Shown: positions 8,050-16,857, counted from the stretch's first letter. The stretch: DNA of 64,000 nt from Nitrososphaerota archaeon (GCA_021325615.1 JAJPGU010000006.1:1-64000), one strand, 5' to 3'. Numbers and translations: made by a program. The notes: generated from the letters alone by a model not told the origin.

Positions 8050-10893
8050 GTGATTTTGTACAGTTCTTCAACTCAGGCAGGCCCACCCCCGCGTGACGCC
8101 AGCAGGTACATCAAGATAGGGATCGCCGCAATCATAGGCATAGTAATTTTTGTCATGGGCTCAAACCAGGCAGTCGTACTTTACATGAACTTTATGGAGT
8201 TTGGCACGCTCTTTACCAAGCCCCTCTACTTCTCGCTTGTCTCGGCCCTGGTCCTCTCCTCGATTGCGCTAATCCGCGTCAACATAAGGAGCCGCTCCTC
8301 GATCTCGTGGTACTCGCTCCATGTCGTCGTGACGCTCTTCCGCAAGGGCACGTACGCCCAGGCCGAAAGCATCCCGTCGTTCAAGGACTACAGGCTCTCA
8401 ATCCCGAACTTTGTGATATGGCAGATTACAAAGGTGCTGCTCTTTGGCGCCTTCTTTACCAACTTGATCTTCGGCTTTGCGATGGTATACATCCTCCAGG
8501 GAAACAGCCTCGACACAAGTTCCGTCTGGAAGATCTTCTCCCTGCCGTTTGTCTCGCCGCCCTCGGACCCAAGCTATGCCACAAACGCCGTCGTGCCGAT
8601 GATTCCGGCCCTGACAATACTTGTGCCGCCGCTGCTTGCGGTGGTGGGCCTCCGCCTGGTGCTGTACGTCGGGCTCCACAATATCGTCAGGGTGATAATA
8701 TCGTACATCCAGGACGCCTCAAAGGGCAAGCCCAAGTTCCTCGACTATGTGTCCACAATCGAGGGCGTAATCGCGGTGGGGGTGATCTGGGCAGCCTTCA
8801 ACATGTTCTTCACCGACCAGATCGACTACAACACCAAGTACGCGATTGCCGGAACCTTTGCGGCAGGCTTTGCACTTGCGGCCTTTTACTTTATCGACAG
8901 GTTCAAGGCGCGGGTAATAATCCACCCGTCAAGGCGGGACGTCTACGTCAGGATATTTACCATAATAATAATAGCAATAATTGCAGGCTCGATAATGGCA
9001 GTCAACAACTCGATTGCCGACGCAAGGAAGATAGAGTACCTCGGGCCCTACAAGGCCCAGCAGATAGGGGTGAACAGGTACCTCGGCCAGCTCGACCAGA
9101 TATCCGTAGTCCCGCACACCGTCAAGATATCGCCAGTCCCGCCCGACCAGATCTCAAGCTATGTGGCGCAGAACAACGACGTGCTTGACAAGGTGAGGGT
9201 CTGGGACCTCGAGGCAGCCCTTGCCAAGCTCAAGCCGGAAATCGGCCTCATCCCGTACGTAAACTTTGCAAACAACGACATACTGAGGTTCAACAACACG
9301 CTCTACTGGACGGTCTCCATGGAGCCCGTGCTGCCAAACTCAGTCTCGGCCGAGAACGTCTGGTACAACCAGCACTTTGTCTACACCCACGTTGACAACG
9401 GCTTTCTCACGCTTGACGCCCACAACGGCACCATAGTGGACAGCAGCCAGCTGTTCAAGCAGAGGATGATATACTACGGCGAGGGCGGGCTCTTCTCCGA
9501 CACCTGGGCCGCATACCCGTCCGGCAGGACCCAGACTGCGGAGCTTAACAACGCCACCTATTCCGGCAGCGGGGGCCTTGACGTTGCGCCGCCCATGTCG
9601 CAGCTCTTCGAGCCTAACTTCTTCCTCTCGTACCCTACCGAGCCCATCCATATCATACGATACAGGGACATACACGACAGGATGCAGCTCCTCTACCCGT
9701 ACTTCCAGTACACCTGGTCAAACGGCGCGCAGATAGACTCGCTGCCCGTGGTAAACGGCAACAAGACCTACTGGCTCATGCCGCTCATAGTGGGGTTTGA
9801 CACAAAGAACGTGCCGTGGTCTGTATCAAACCCGTACCTGAGGCTTGTCGGATACGCCCTGATAGACGTCTACAACGGGAACGTCACGCTCATCAAGACA
9901 GGAAACGACTTTTTCACCGACATGTTCTACTCCCAGTACAAGGACAAGTTCATCCCGATGCCGCAGTGGCTCGACAAGCAGCTGCGCTACCCCGAGGAGC
10001 TCTTCAACTGGAGGGTCGACATGTTCAACATTTACCACGTCACCGACACGTCCACCTTCATCCAGGCAAACAACTTCTACGAGGTACCGGACGGAGTCTC
10101 GACATACTATGTGGAGGCCAAGCCGCCGGGATTCAACAAGATAACGTACCTCGGGCTGCTCTCGCTTGAGCTGCGGGGCTCGGCGGGAAGGAACCTTGCG
10201 GGGTTCATGACGGTCCAGAACGACATATCAAACCTTGGGAAGATGCAGTTCTACCAGGTGCCGCTTGACTCGCCCACCAAGCTCCTCGGGCCCTCGTCGG
10301 TCCAGGAGGCGCTTGACAAGGACTCGGACTTTCGCCAGCTAAAGACGCTGCTCCAGAGCCCGAGGTACGGCGACAACATACTGTACAGGGTCGGGGACCA
10401 CGACGTGTACTTTATCCCGGTATACACGTCAGGCACCGGGGGGGTCGTGACCCAGCTTGGAACCATAGCGGCGGTAGGCGCGGCCTTTGACGGCGAGTAC
10501 TTTGTGGGCCTTGGAAACACGCCCCAGCAGGCCTTTGCCGCGTACCTTGCCAAGCTATCAGGCGTGACGCCGTCAAACGTTACCACGGCGCTAGCCCTTG
10601 ACGAGACCTCCAGGATAAACGCGATAAAGACCATACTCAAGGACGACAAGATTGACGTGGTCATGCCGACTACCATCTCGCTTCCGCTCACCTTCCTTGA
10701 GGGCAACACGACATTTGAGCAGTCGTCGGATATCGACAACGCCAAGACCCTGATTGCCGGGTTTGTAAAGGAATTTGTCCAGCCAAACAACAGGGTCATA
10801 ATGTGGCAGGAGAACAGCACGGTCAACCTCGGCACCATCATAGTAAACAACAACGTGCCCGAGCTGCACTACATCGCAATAGGGGTAGGATAG
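8050..10893 (+). CDS. UPF0182-like multi-spanning membrane protein
   Basis: Protein of 947 residues with about seven or eight predicted membrane helices in the first 330 residues and a long, probably extracytoplasmic, C-terminal domain. The segments GVNRYLGQLDQI, NQHFVYTHVDNGFL and YYGEGG resemble the UPF0182 (COG1615) family, whose function is unknown. The start is GTG 8050 with GGAGG at 8041-8045, or TTG 8056 placed about 28 nt after the TATA-like ATTAATTT at 8023-8030. The next gene starts on the base after this stop, so the two are probably cotranscribed. Confidence 0.75.
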   Translation: MILYSSSTQAGPPPRDASRYIKIGIAAIIGIVIFVMGSNQAVVLYMNFMEFGTLFTKPLYFSLVSALVLSSIALIRVNIRSRSSISWYSLHVVVTLFRKGTYAQAESIPSFKDYRLSIPNFVIWQITKVLLFGAFFTNLIFGFAMVYILQGNSLDTSSVWKIFSLPFVSPPSDPSYATNAVVPMIPALTILVPPLLAVVGLRLVLYVGLHNIVRVIISYIQDASKGKPKFLDYVSTIEGVIAVGVIWAAFNMFFTDQIDYNTKYAIAGTFAAGFALAAFYFIDRFKARVIIHPSRRDVYVRIFTIIIIAIIAGSIMAVNNSIADARKIEYLGPYKAQQIGVNRYLGQLDQISVVPHTVKISPVPPDQISSYVAQNNDVLDKVRVWDLEAALAKLKPEIGLIPYVNFANNDILRFNNTLYWTVSMEPVLPNSVSAENVWYNQHFVYTHVDNGFLTLDAHNGTIVDSSQLFKQRMIYYGEGGLFSDTWAAYPSGRTQTAELNNATYSGSGGLDVAPPMSQLFEPNFFLSYPTEPIHIIRYRDIHDRMQLLYPYFQYTWSNGAQIDSLPVVNGNKTYWLMPLIVGFDTKNVPWSVSNPYLRLVGYALIDVYNGNVTLIKTGNDFFTDMFYSQYKDKFIPMPQWLDKQLRYPEELFNWRVDMFNIYHVTDTSTFIQANNFYEVPDGVSTYYVEAKPPGFNKITYLGLLSLELRGSAGRNLAGFMTVQNDISNLGKMQFYQVPLDSPTKLLGPSSVQEALDKDSDFRQLKTLLQSPRYGDNILYRVGDHDVYFIPVYTSGTGGVVTQLGTIAAVGAAFDGEYFVGLGNTPQQAFAAYLAKLSGVTPSNVTTALALDETSRINAIKTILKDDKIDVVMPTTISLPLTFLEGNTTFEQSSDIDNAKTLIAGFVKEFVQPNNRVIMWQENSTVNLGTIIVNNNVPELHYIAIGVG

Positions 10894-11439
10894 TTGCTCC
10901 TGGTTGTAGACAACGGCTCGGTCTACACCGACTATATAGCAATCTCGCTTGGCGACCTTGGGATACAATACATCATGGTCCCGTCCGGGTCCGTGACTGA
11001 CGACATGGTATCCAAGGCAGGCTCGGTCATACTTTCAGGCAGGAGGAAAAACGACGCGGCGATGAACGCGACAAACTCCAGGATCGTGAAAAGGTGCCTT
11101 GCAGACGGCAGGCCCCTCCTTGGAATCTGCTACGGGGCCGAGATCCTTGCGATAACCCTTGGCGGCACGATAAAAAAGATGGCCCTCCCCCGCCACGGTC
11201 TTGCAGCCGCAAGGACCATACTTGACAACCCGCTGCTTTCAGGCACGGTCTCGGTCTTCGAGTCCCACTCGTACAAGGTGGCAACGCTTGACGCAAGGTT
11301 CCGGACCCTTGCTGTATCCGACGGGTGCGAGTACGAGGCGTTCCAGTACGACGGAAAGAACGTCTTTGGCACGCAGTTCCACCCCGAGATGAGCCCCGAC
11401 GGCAGGAGGGTACTTGCGTGCTTTGCCTCGCTCAGGTGA
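10894..11439 (+). CDS. Class I glutamine amidotransferase (GuaA-subunit-like)
   Basis: Protein of 181 residues starting TTG directly after the preceding stop. The nucleophile elbow GICYGAE holds the catalytic Cys, and FGTQFHPEMSP holds the His and Glu of the triad. Overall it resembles the separate glutaminase subunit of archaeal GMP synthase, which releases ammonia from glutamine for XMP amination. The synthetase subunit is not in this window, and the DNGSVYTDYIA start differs from typical DNGGQY, so the partner enzyme is uncertain. Confidence 0.8.
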   Translation: MLLVVDNGSVYTDYIAISLGDLGIQYIMVPSGSVTDDMVSKAGSVILSGRRKNDAAMNATNSRIVKRCLADGRPLLGICYGAEILAITLGGTIKKMALPRHGLAAARTILDNPLLSGTVSVFESHSYKVATLDARFRTLAVSDGCEYEAFQYDGKNVFGTQFHPEMSPDGRRVLACFASLR

Positions 11440-11514
11440 GGGCGGGCCGGCATCGCGCGCGGCACGGGGGCGCCGTATTGGCATAAATTATCTTGCATGA
11501 GACTCCAAAACTAC

Positions 11515-12462
11515 ATGGAGTCCGGCCAGCCGCTAGACGTGCCAGTGGTAAGCGAGGAGAACATCTGTTTGCCGCTTGTGGTATCCGCAGTTGCCAAGTA
11601 CTGGGGGGTGGACCTCCCGATGGCAGAGGCTGCCGAGATTGCAAAAAAATACCCCGGCGTCAAGGGCTCGATACTTGTCGAGGGCGTCGAGCTTGCGGAA
11701 AGGCACGGCCTTGCGTGCGCCATACTCAACCTGTCGGTAAGGGAACTGAGGAGGCTTGTGGCGTCGGGCATACCTGTCATAGTCATACTTCCGGGCCTGC
11801 GGGACGTGGTCCAGCACGCCTCGCTTGTCATAGGGTATGACGAGGATGAGCGCGCAGTACTGCACTACATCCCCGAACCGGACAAGATAGGCGCGATACC
11901 CGAGGACACCTTTGACCTGCAGTGGCAGGAGGACGACAGGCTTGCAATTGTGATTGCCCCGCCTGATATCATGGCCGAGGCAAGGGTGCCGCGCGACGAA
12001 AAGGCACGGTCAAACAGAAGGTGCTTTGAATCAGAGAAGAAGAGGCTCCAGGGAAAAAACGACGAGGCGCTGTCTGGGCTTGCGGAGGCCCTTGGGACTG
12101 ACCCGTCAAACTCTACCGCGTCGTGCCTCTATGCCGGGATGCTCAACGACATGAACAGGCCCGAGGCTGCGCAGTACTACAACAGGGCCATTCAGGCAAA
12201 CCCAAGGTGCTACCTTGCGTACAGGGGCCTTGGCAACTACTATATCAAGCAGAAGGACTACAATTCTGCTGAAAAATACTATACCATGGCAATCGAGATA
12301 AACCCCTCGAGGTTCGTACCTGTCTTTAAGAACAGGGGCATTGCAAGGATGGAGCTTGGCAACAGGGCGGGCGCGCGCGAGGACCTTGGGAGGTACCTTG
12401 CTGGGATGCCCGACGCGCCGGACAGGGATGCCATATCCCAGGCGATATCTGAACTTGAATAA
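11515..12462 (+). CDS. C39-like cysteine peptidase domain fused to TPR repeats
   Basis: About 315 residues. The N-terminal half (about 10-150) resembles the papain-like peptidase C39 fold: ENICLPLVVSAVAKYWG would place the nucleophilic Cys, and VQHASLVIGYDED the His. The C-terminal half has about three TPR units with phrases such as AQYYNRAIQANPRCYLAYRGLG. No signal peptide is visible, so it is probably cytosolic. I prefer ATG 11515 because a TATA-like CATAAATTA lies about 28 nt upstream; ATG 11497 is the longer option. Substrate and activity are unknown. Confidence 0.68.
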   Translation: MESGQPLDVPVVSEENICLPLVVSAVAKYWGVDLPMAEAAEIAKKYPGVKGSILVEGVELAERHGLACAILNLSVRELRRLVASGIPVIVILPGLRDVVQHASLVIGYDEDERAVLHYIPEPDKIGAIPEDTFDLQWQEDDRLAIVIAPPDIMAEARVPRDEKARSNRRCFESEKKRLQGKNDEALSGLAEALGTDPSNSTASCLYAGMLNDMNRPEAAQYYNRAIQANPRCYLAYRGLGNYYIKQKDYNSAEKYYTMAIEINPSRFVPVFKNRGIARMELGNRAGAREDLGRYLAGMPDAPDRDAISQAISELE

Positions 12463-12494
12463 AATTTTTAACGCGCAGGGCCCGAGTCATGTAA

Positions 12495-12905
12495 TTGGAC
12501 TGCATATTCTGCAGGATTGTATCCGGGGAGGTGCCGTCGGGGAGGGTCTACGAGACTGCAGACTCGGTTGCGTTCCTTGACGCGTTCCCGCTTGCAAGGG
12601 GGCACACGCTTGTGGTGCCAAGGAGGCATTATGCAAAGATACAGGGGATGCCTGCAGGCGAGGCCTCGGACCTCTTTGAGGCGGTAAGGGTGGTATCGGC
12701 AAGGGCCGAAAGGCTTGGGCCCTCGGTCCTGGTGGCTGTGCACAACGGGAGGGAGGCAGGCCAGGAGGTGCCCCACGTGCACGTGCATGTGATACCACGG
12801 AAACCCGGGGACGGCGCGGGGCCCGTTCATAGCATGTTCCGCGACAGGCCAAAGATGTCAGAGGCCGAGACCGGGGAGATACTTGGGATCCTAAGGAAGG
12901 GCTAG
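12495..12905 (+). CDS. HIT-family nucleotide hydrolase
   Basis: Protein of 136 residues with the histidine-triad signature HVHVHVIPR and the N-terminal CIFCRIVSGEVPS with a likely zinc-binding cysteine pair, followed by FLDAFPLARGHTLVVPRRH. HIT enzymes hydrolyse nucleoside phosphoramidates or dinucleoside polyphosphates; the substrate here is unknown. The start is TTG, with the TATA-like run AAATTTTTAAC at 12463-12473 about 26 nt upstream, giving a leaderless mRNA. Confidence 0.92.
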   Translation: MDCIFCRIVSGEVPSGRVYETADSVAFLDAFPLARGHTLVVPRRHYAKIQGMPAGEASDLFEAVRVVSARAERLGPSVLVAVHNGREAGQEVPHVHVHVIPRKPGDGAGPVHSMFRDRPKMSEAETGEILGILRKG

Positions 12906-12918
12906 CTTGGAAATGCCG

Positions 12919-13109
12919 GAATGACATCCCTGCAGAAATGATACTTGTAGTATGATATGCCTCAAGTAATGATATCCCTGCAGAAATGACATCCCTGCAG
13001 AAATGATACTTGTAGTATGATATGCCTCAAGTAATGATATCCCTGCAGAAATGACATCACTGTAGAAATGATACTTGTAGTAATGACATCCCTGTAGTAA
13101 TGCCTGCAG
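12919..13109. repeat. 65-bp tandem repeat, two full copies plus a degenerate third
   Basis: Copy 1 is 12919-12983 and copy 2 is 12984-13048; they differ only at the first base. Copy 3 (13049-13109) is degenerate and shortened. Inside each unit, short blocks of the type AATGAYATCCCTGCAG and AATGATACTTGTAG recur, so the unit is itself built from smaller repeats. No plausible reading frame uses it. Confidence 0.9.
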
Positions 13110-13350
13110 CTTGGGGGGTGCATCTGGGCAGGAAGTACCTGGACGGCCCTGCAGGGTTAGACTGTCTAAAAAAAATTTTTGAAAAAAAAGCTATAGGGGG
13201 GAGTAAATAATATGGGGAGGTCCTAAAGGCATCTTTGCAGTTTTTGGCCCGGCGGTACCAGTCGGTATGTTGCCTTTGGTCCATCTTCGGTATTGATGTC
13301 ATGGAAAATTTTCCAGGGAGTTTGTAACTGCATTTTGTTTCTGCGGCTTT

Positions 13351-13480
13351 CATGGCATCTTGTTATGATGGTATATCATGGCATCTTGTTATGATGGTAT
13401 ATCATGGCATCTTGTTATGATGGTATATCATGGCATCTTGTTGTTGTAGCCTGTCATGGCGTTTTGCTATGGGGGTTTTT
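13351..13480. repeat. 26-bp tandem repeat, three exact and two decayed copies
   Basis: Exact copies of a unit beginning CATGGCATCTTGTTATGATG and ending GTATAT occupy 13351-13376, 13377-13402 and 13403-13428. Units at 13429-13454 and 13455-13480 keep the CATGG start and spacing but have diverged. There are no unique spacers, so this is not a CRISPR array. Confidence 0.9.
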
Positions 13481-13544
13481 CATGGATTGCTGTTCTGCAG
13501 GAAAATTCTGTGCGGCTGTACCGTGTTTTTAGTTCATCTTGGAA

Positions 13545-13587
13545 GGGTGGGGGGACTAGTGGTGTGGGCTTGGGGTGCCATGGGGGG
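13545..13587 (+). other. Clustered G-tracts, potential G-quadruplex
   Basis: Five runs of three to six guanines lie on the plus strand at 13545-13547, 13549-13554, 13566-13568, 13572-13575 and 13582-13587, with loops of 1, 11, 3 and 6 nt. They sit in the non-coding island. Whether the structure forms is untested. Confidence 0.5.
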
Positions 13588-13971
13588 AAAATTTTCTTGT
13601 TATGTAGGTTGCATTACTTTTCGTGTGGTGCCATGTCGATGGCGTGCATTGCGCGTATTCGTTCGTGTTTTCTGGGTTTGAGTCTGCTGACTCGGTATAT
13701 CATCGGCATCTTTGGATAAGAAGATTGCGGACAAAAGATATGTTTGCAAAAATTTAGGTCCACTACATATCATGGATGCCGCGCTATGCCATGACGATTC
13801 CACGGTAAAAGCAGGACAGAAATTTTGTATTGATTATACTGCCAAAGGACTGTTATGTTTCATTTGTACGGTTCCGAACTCCTGCCAGTTGTTCGATATC
13901 ATTGTACAGTGACGGGAATCTGTATCCAATTTGAACAAGGCTTAACTTTGTCGGGACGTAAACAAGGGGGA

Positions 13972-14796
13972 ATGCGCAGTGTGCCAAAGCTTTCGAGCAT
14001 TGGAGTCGTGCTCGCGGTCATCGCGGTATCGGGTGCGGTAGGACCACACCAAAACGCGTGGGCCCAGTTGGTTCATTCCCAGGGTCCTACCAACCCCGCC
14101 ATCGCGGAGCCCCAGTACCAGGGTGCGTCCCCCCTGCCTGTTCCGCAGGTGGTATCGTCTGGCAACGAGACGCTCGTAACCATAAGCGGCAGTGCAACCA
14201 CCTCCATAACCTCCGACGAGGTGACCCTCTCGCTTGGGGTGAACACGGTAAACAAGACCGCCTCGGCAGCCCTTGAGGAGAACGGCATCAGGACGCAGGG
14301 TGTCATAAACGCGCTCGAGTCTGCGGGCGTCCCGGCGGGGGAGATCCACACGTCCTACTTTAGCATCAACCCGATATACCAGAGCGTGCCAGGCACGTAC
14401 GGCCCTGGCAACCTCACGGCATATTCCGTATCAAATACAATAATGGTTACAAGCACTGATATCGGCTCGGTCTCCTCGTGGATAGACACTGCAGTGAAGA
14501 ACGGGGCCACAAGCGTCTACTTTTACTTTGCAATATCAAACGACAAGGTCCAATCAAGCCTCGGCCCGCTGACTTCCCAGGCAATAGCCGACGCGAGGAG
14601 CAAGGCAGACCAGGCTGCATCCGACCTTGGCTTGAAGGTGACAGGCCTCAGGAGCATGTCGGTGTATAACGGCGGGTTTTACTATGGGCCGCTAGCTGCA
14701 TCCTCGGCGGGCAGCTCGGGGGGCACCATCCCCATACTGCCGGGGCAGCAGCAGGTCTCAGTCAGCGTAAGCGCAGTCTATGCCCTGGGGCCCTAG
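13972..14796 (+). CDS. Exported SIMPL-domain (DUF541) protein
   Basis: About 274 residues. A signal peptide (MRSVPKLSSIGVVLAVIAVS ending near AWA) is followed by a SIMPL domain: GNETLVTISGSATTSITSDE, then VTLSLGVNT, the helix around GVINALESAGVPAGEI, and YSVSNTIMVTS. Families with this fold are periplasmic or surface proteins of mostly unknown role. The chosen ATG follows CTTAACTTTG (13941-13950) by about 26 nt; the longer frame back to 13855 would bury the signal peptide. Confidence 0.85.
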   Translation: MRSVPKLSSIGVVLAVIAVSGAVGPHQNAWAQLVHSQGPTNPAIAEPQYQGASPLPVPQVVSSGNETLVTISGSATTSITSDEVTLSLGVNTVNKTASAALEENGIRTQGVINALESAGVPAGEIHTSYFSINPIYQSVPGTYGPGNLTAYSVSNTIMVTSTDIGSVSSWIDTAVKNGATSVYFYFAISNDKVQSSLGPLTSQAIADARSKADQAASDLGLKVTGLRSMSVYNGGFYYGPLAASSAGSSGGTIPILPGQQQVSVSVSAVYALGP

Positions 14797-14955
14797 CGCT
14801 TTTGCATGGAATCAGGTCCTGCATTATGCCAGTACGATATGCAAATCCTTCCGCCCTAGGTCCTACATGATAACAAACATGGATTAAAGTTACGAATCTC
14901 CAAGACAGAACAAATTTTCACACGTCTTATAATTTGCCCTGCCCAAGTAGGGCTG

Positions 14956-15261
14956 TTGCATCGCAATTTTACGGGCCCAAAATCCGGGGACGGGGCTGAG
15001 ATTCGGCGCGGGATTGGCGCACCTGCGCTGCTTGCACTTGGGACTATCATAGGCCTCGCGTTGCTTGTTCCTGGCCAGACATACCTTGCGGGACATATAG
15101 CGCAGTCCTTGGATGGGCAGAATCCCGTACTGCACGGAGTGTCGGGCCTTGTCACCACAAAGCTGTTTCTGCCGGTTGAAAAGGCCGACATGAAGATCGA
15201 GCAGCACATCGGGATCCGCAACCCAACATGGACCGCAGGCCCTGTCAGGCCCGCACCATGA
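14956..15261 (+). CDS. Small single-span membrane protein, unknown
   Basis: Protein of 101 residues with one hydrophobic helix (about 23-45, APALLALGTIIGLALLVPG) and a short polar C-terminal domain containing KLFLPVEKADMKIEQHIG. I recognise no family. The start is TTG; a clear TATA-like CTTATAATTTG at 14926-14936 lies about 26 nt upstream, which is the main reason to accept the gene. The helix could be a signal anchor. Confidence 0.5.
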   Translation: MHRNFTGPKSGDGAEIRRGIGAPALLALGTIIGLALLVPGQTYLAGHIAQSLDGQNPVLHGVSGLVTTKLFLPVEKADMKIEQHIGIRNPTWTAGPVRPAP

Positions 15262-15416
15262 GGAAAGGCCGCGCAGGCAAACCGGGTTGGGGCCCAAAGG
15301 TTTCATCATTTTCATTTCCTGAAAATCAAAACCATCAAGCAGCTGATATTCTTCGTGGCATGGGATGTCTTTGCAAGTCGGGGCCGGGGTGGGCCTGCCC
15401 TGAGAGCCTTTGCCGA

Positions 15417-15427
15417 TTTTAAATATT
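15417..15427 (+). promoter_or_regulatory. TATA-like promoter of the YVTN propeller gene
   Basis: TTTTAAATATT is centred about 26 nt before GTG 15448. This spacing decides the start codon of the downstream gene, because the frame stays open upstream to 15355. Confidence 0.55.
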
Positions 15428-15447
15428 ATCGTACACGAATAACCCGC

Positions 15448-16527
15448 GTGGATGCAAGAACAGGCGTTTTCTTTTCCATGTTATTGCTTGGCATCCTTGT
15501 GGTATCATTTCATGATGCAAGCGCGCTCACGCCAGGCGCGGCAATAAACGTCCTCAGCGGCCCTGACGGCATAGCATACGACTCTGGCCAGGGCGAGATG
15601 TATGTGGTCAATTCCGTTCCAGGGATGGTCTCCGTAATTTCAGACGGCACCGACAAGATCATAGGGACTGTGGACGTGGGCGTCCATTCCATGGGCGCGG
15701 CATACGATTCTGCCAAGGGGGAGATATTTGTGACAAACAACCTTTCAAACAACGTCTCTGTGATATTTGACAGGACGGGAACCGTGGTAGGTACGATCGG
15801 CGTAGGGAGCGAGCCCTTTGATGTGGCATACGATTCTGCCAAGGGGGAGATATTTGTCGCAAACGGGGTCTCAAACAACCTCTCGGTTATTTCTGACGGC
15901 TCAAACTCGGTCGTTGCAACAATAGGCACGGGGAACACGCCGTATGCGGTTGCGTACGACCCGGGCAAGGGCGAGATATTTGTTACAAACATGGGCGACG
16001 GCACGGTCTCGGTCATCTCTGACGGCTCAAACGCGGTGGTTGCTACGATAAAGGTGGGCAACGGGCCAAATGGAATAGCATACGATTCGGGCAGGGGCGA
16101 GATGTTTGTGACAAACAGCGGCGACAACACGGTCTCTGTCATTTCCGACAGTACAAACTCGGTGGTTGCAACGATAACGGTTGGAAATGACCCGGACGCG
16201 GCGGCATATGATCCTGCCAGCGGGACTGTGGCAGTTGCAAACTATGGCTCGGACAATATATCAGTAATCTCCGACAGCAGCAACGCGGTGGTCTCAAAGG
16301 AGGCTGTGGGCGACGGGCCTTCAAGCGCCGCCTACGATCCTGCCAGGGGCGAGGTGTTCGTGACAAACCACAGTTCAAACAACGTCTCGGTGGTGTCGTT
16401 CTTGTCCCCGCGGCAGGCCTCGGCACCCGAGTTTCCAGCAGGCCCTGCAGCCGTGCTTTCCATTTCTGCACTTGCCGCCCTTGTAATGCTTTCATCCTAT
16501 GGGCGCAGGATCCTTCCTGGATTCTGA
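15448..16527 (+). CDS. Exported seven-repeat YVTN beta-propeller protein
   Basis: About 359 residues: signal peptide (TGVFFSMLLLGILVVSFHDASA), then seven 42-residue repeats of the form AYDSxxGExFVTNxxxxxVSVISD, enough for one seven-bladed propeller, then a C-terminal hydrophobic segment (AVLSISALAALVMLSSYGRR) that may anchor it in the membrane. YVTN proteins are common on archaeal surfaces; the binding partner is unknown. A GTG start is preferred over longer frames because of the promoter spacing and the signal peptide. Confidence 0.85.
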   Translation: MDARTGVFFSMLLLGILVVSFHDASALTPGAAINVLSGPDGIAYDSGQGEMYVVNSVPGMVSVISDGTDKIIGTVDVGVHSMGAAYDSAKGEIFVTNNLSNNVSVIFDRTGTVVGTIGVGSEPFDVAYDSAKGEIFVANGVSNNLSVISDGSNSVVATIGTGNTPYAVAYDPGKGEIFVTNMGDGTVSVISDGSNAVVATIKVGNGPNGIAYDSGRGEMFVTNSGDNTVSVISDSTNSVVATITVGNDPDAAAYDPASGTVAVANYGSDNISVISDSSNAVVSKEAVGDGPSSAAYDPARGEVFVTNHSSNNVSVVSFLSPRQASAPEFPAGPAAVLSISALAALVMLSSYGRRILPGF

Positions 16528-16786
16528 GGGCTTATCCCGAGTATTTCGCGGGAACTTATCCCGATTTGTATGTGAAGATGTGCTAGTTTGTTGTGAGAAG
16601 GCCTGTGTCTTGCAAACACCCTGATTATCCTATCTCCCCTTCCAAGCTCATACGCAAATACACGCAGAATCTTTTTGAATTTGCCTTTTACGGCAGCACC
16701 ATGCAATACCCAAGACAATACGATCGTATTGCTGCGAGTATGTGACCACAAGTCAGTTTATGGCAGAGATTGACGGCCCTGAGGCA

Positions 16787-16857
16787 ATGCGGTGAGGACG
16801 GCACTTGTGTCGTGGTGTAAATCGGAGTGCGGAGTGCGGAGTGCGGAATTGAACCCG
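16787..16857. repeat. Duplicated tRNA-Gly 3' fragment plus downstream flank
   Basis: This stretch matches 18069-18133 in the same orientation with about four mismatches and a 6-bp indel. The matching part covers the last bases of the minus-strand tRNA-Gly gene (T-arm and acceptor 3' side) and about 40 bp beyond its 3' end. The 7-bp GAGTGCG block is in three copies here and two at the intact gene. It looks like an attachment-site or duplication remnant bounding the hicBA-hsp20 segment. Confidence 0.75.

Larger units (their letters stand above)
13110..13971. other. Gene-poor, repeat- and G/T-rich intergenic island
   Basis: No convincing gene lies between the HIT gene and the SIMPL gene. The stretch holds an A/T tract at 13167-13189 (A-run, T-run, A-run) that could end transcription on either strand, the 26-bp repeats, and a strongly G/T-biased segment at about 13440-13700. 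Several short open frames cross it but none has recognisable protein character. Confidence 0.6.

Noticed and set aside
13057-13353. Minus-strand frame of 98 codons
   Set aside because: It begins in the 26-bp repeat and ends in the 65-bp repeat, has no recognisable domain, and is best explained as chance.
12919-13480. Possible CRISPR array
   Set aside because: The repeats are directly adjacent with no unique spacers, the two repeat types differ, and no cas gene is present.
13430-13719. Overlapping open frames of 83-87 codons in the G/T-rich island
   Set aside because: They run through the decayed 26-bp repeats, have skewed Trp/Cys/Gly composition from the G/T bias, and have no promoter at the right spacing.
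16716-16731. Perfect 16-bp palindrome CAATACGATCGTATTG
   Set aside because: About one such palindrome is expected by chance in a window this long, and no gene start or repeated copy is linked to it.
16497-16751. Minus-strand frame of 84 codons after the YVTN gene
   Set aside because: It overlaps the end of the YVTN gene, has no domain or promoter, and its composition is not protein-like.
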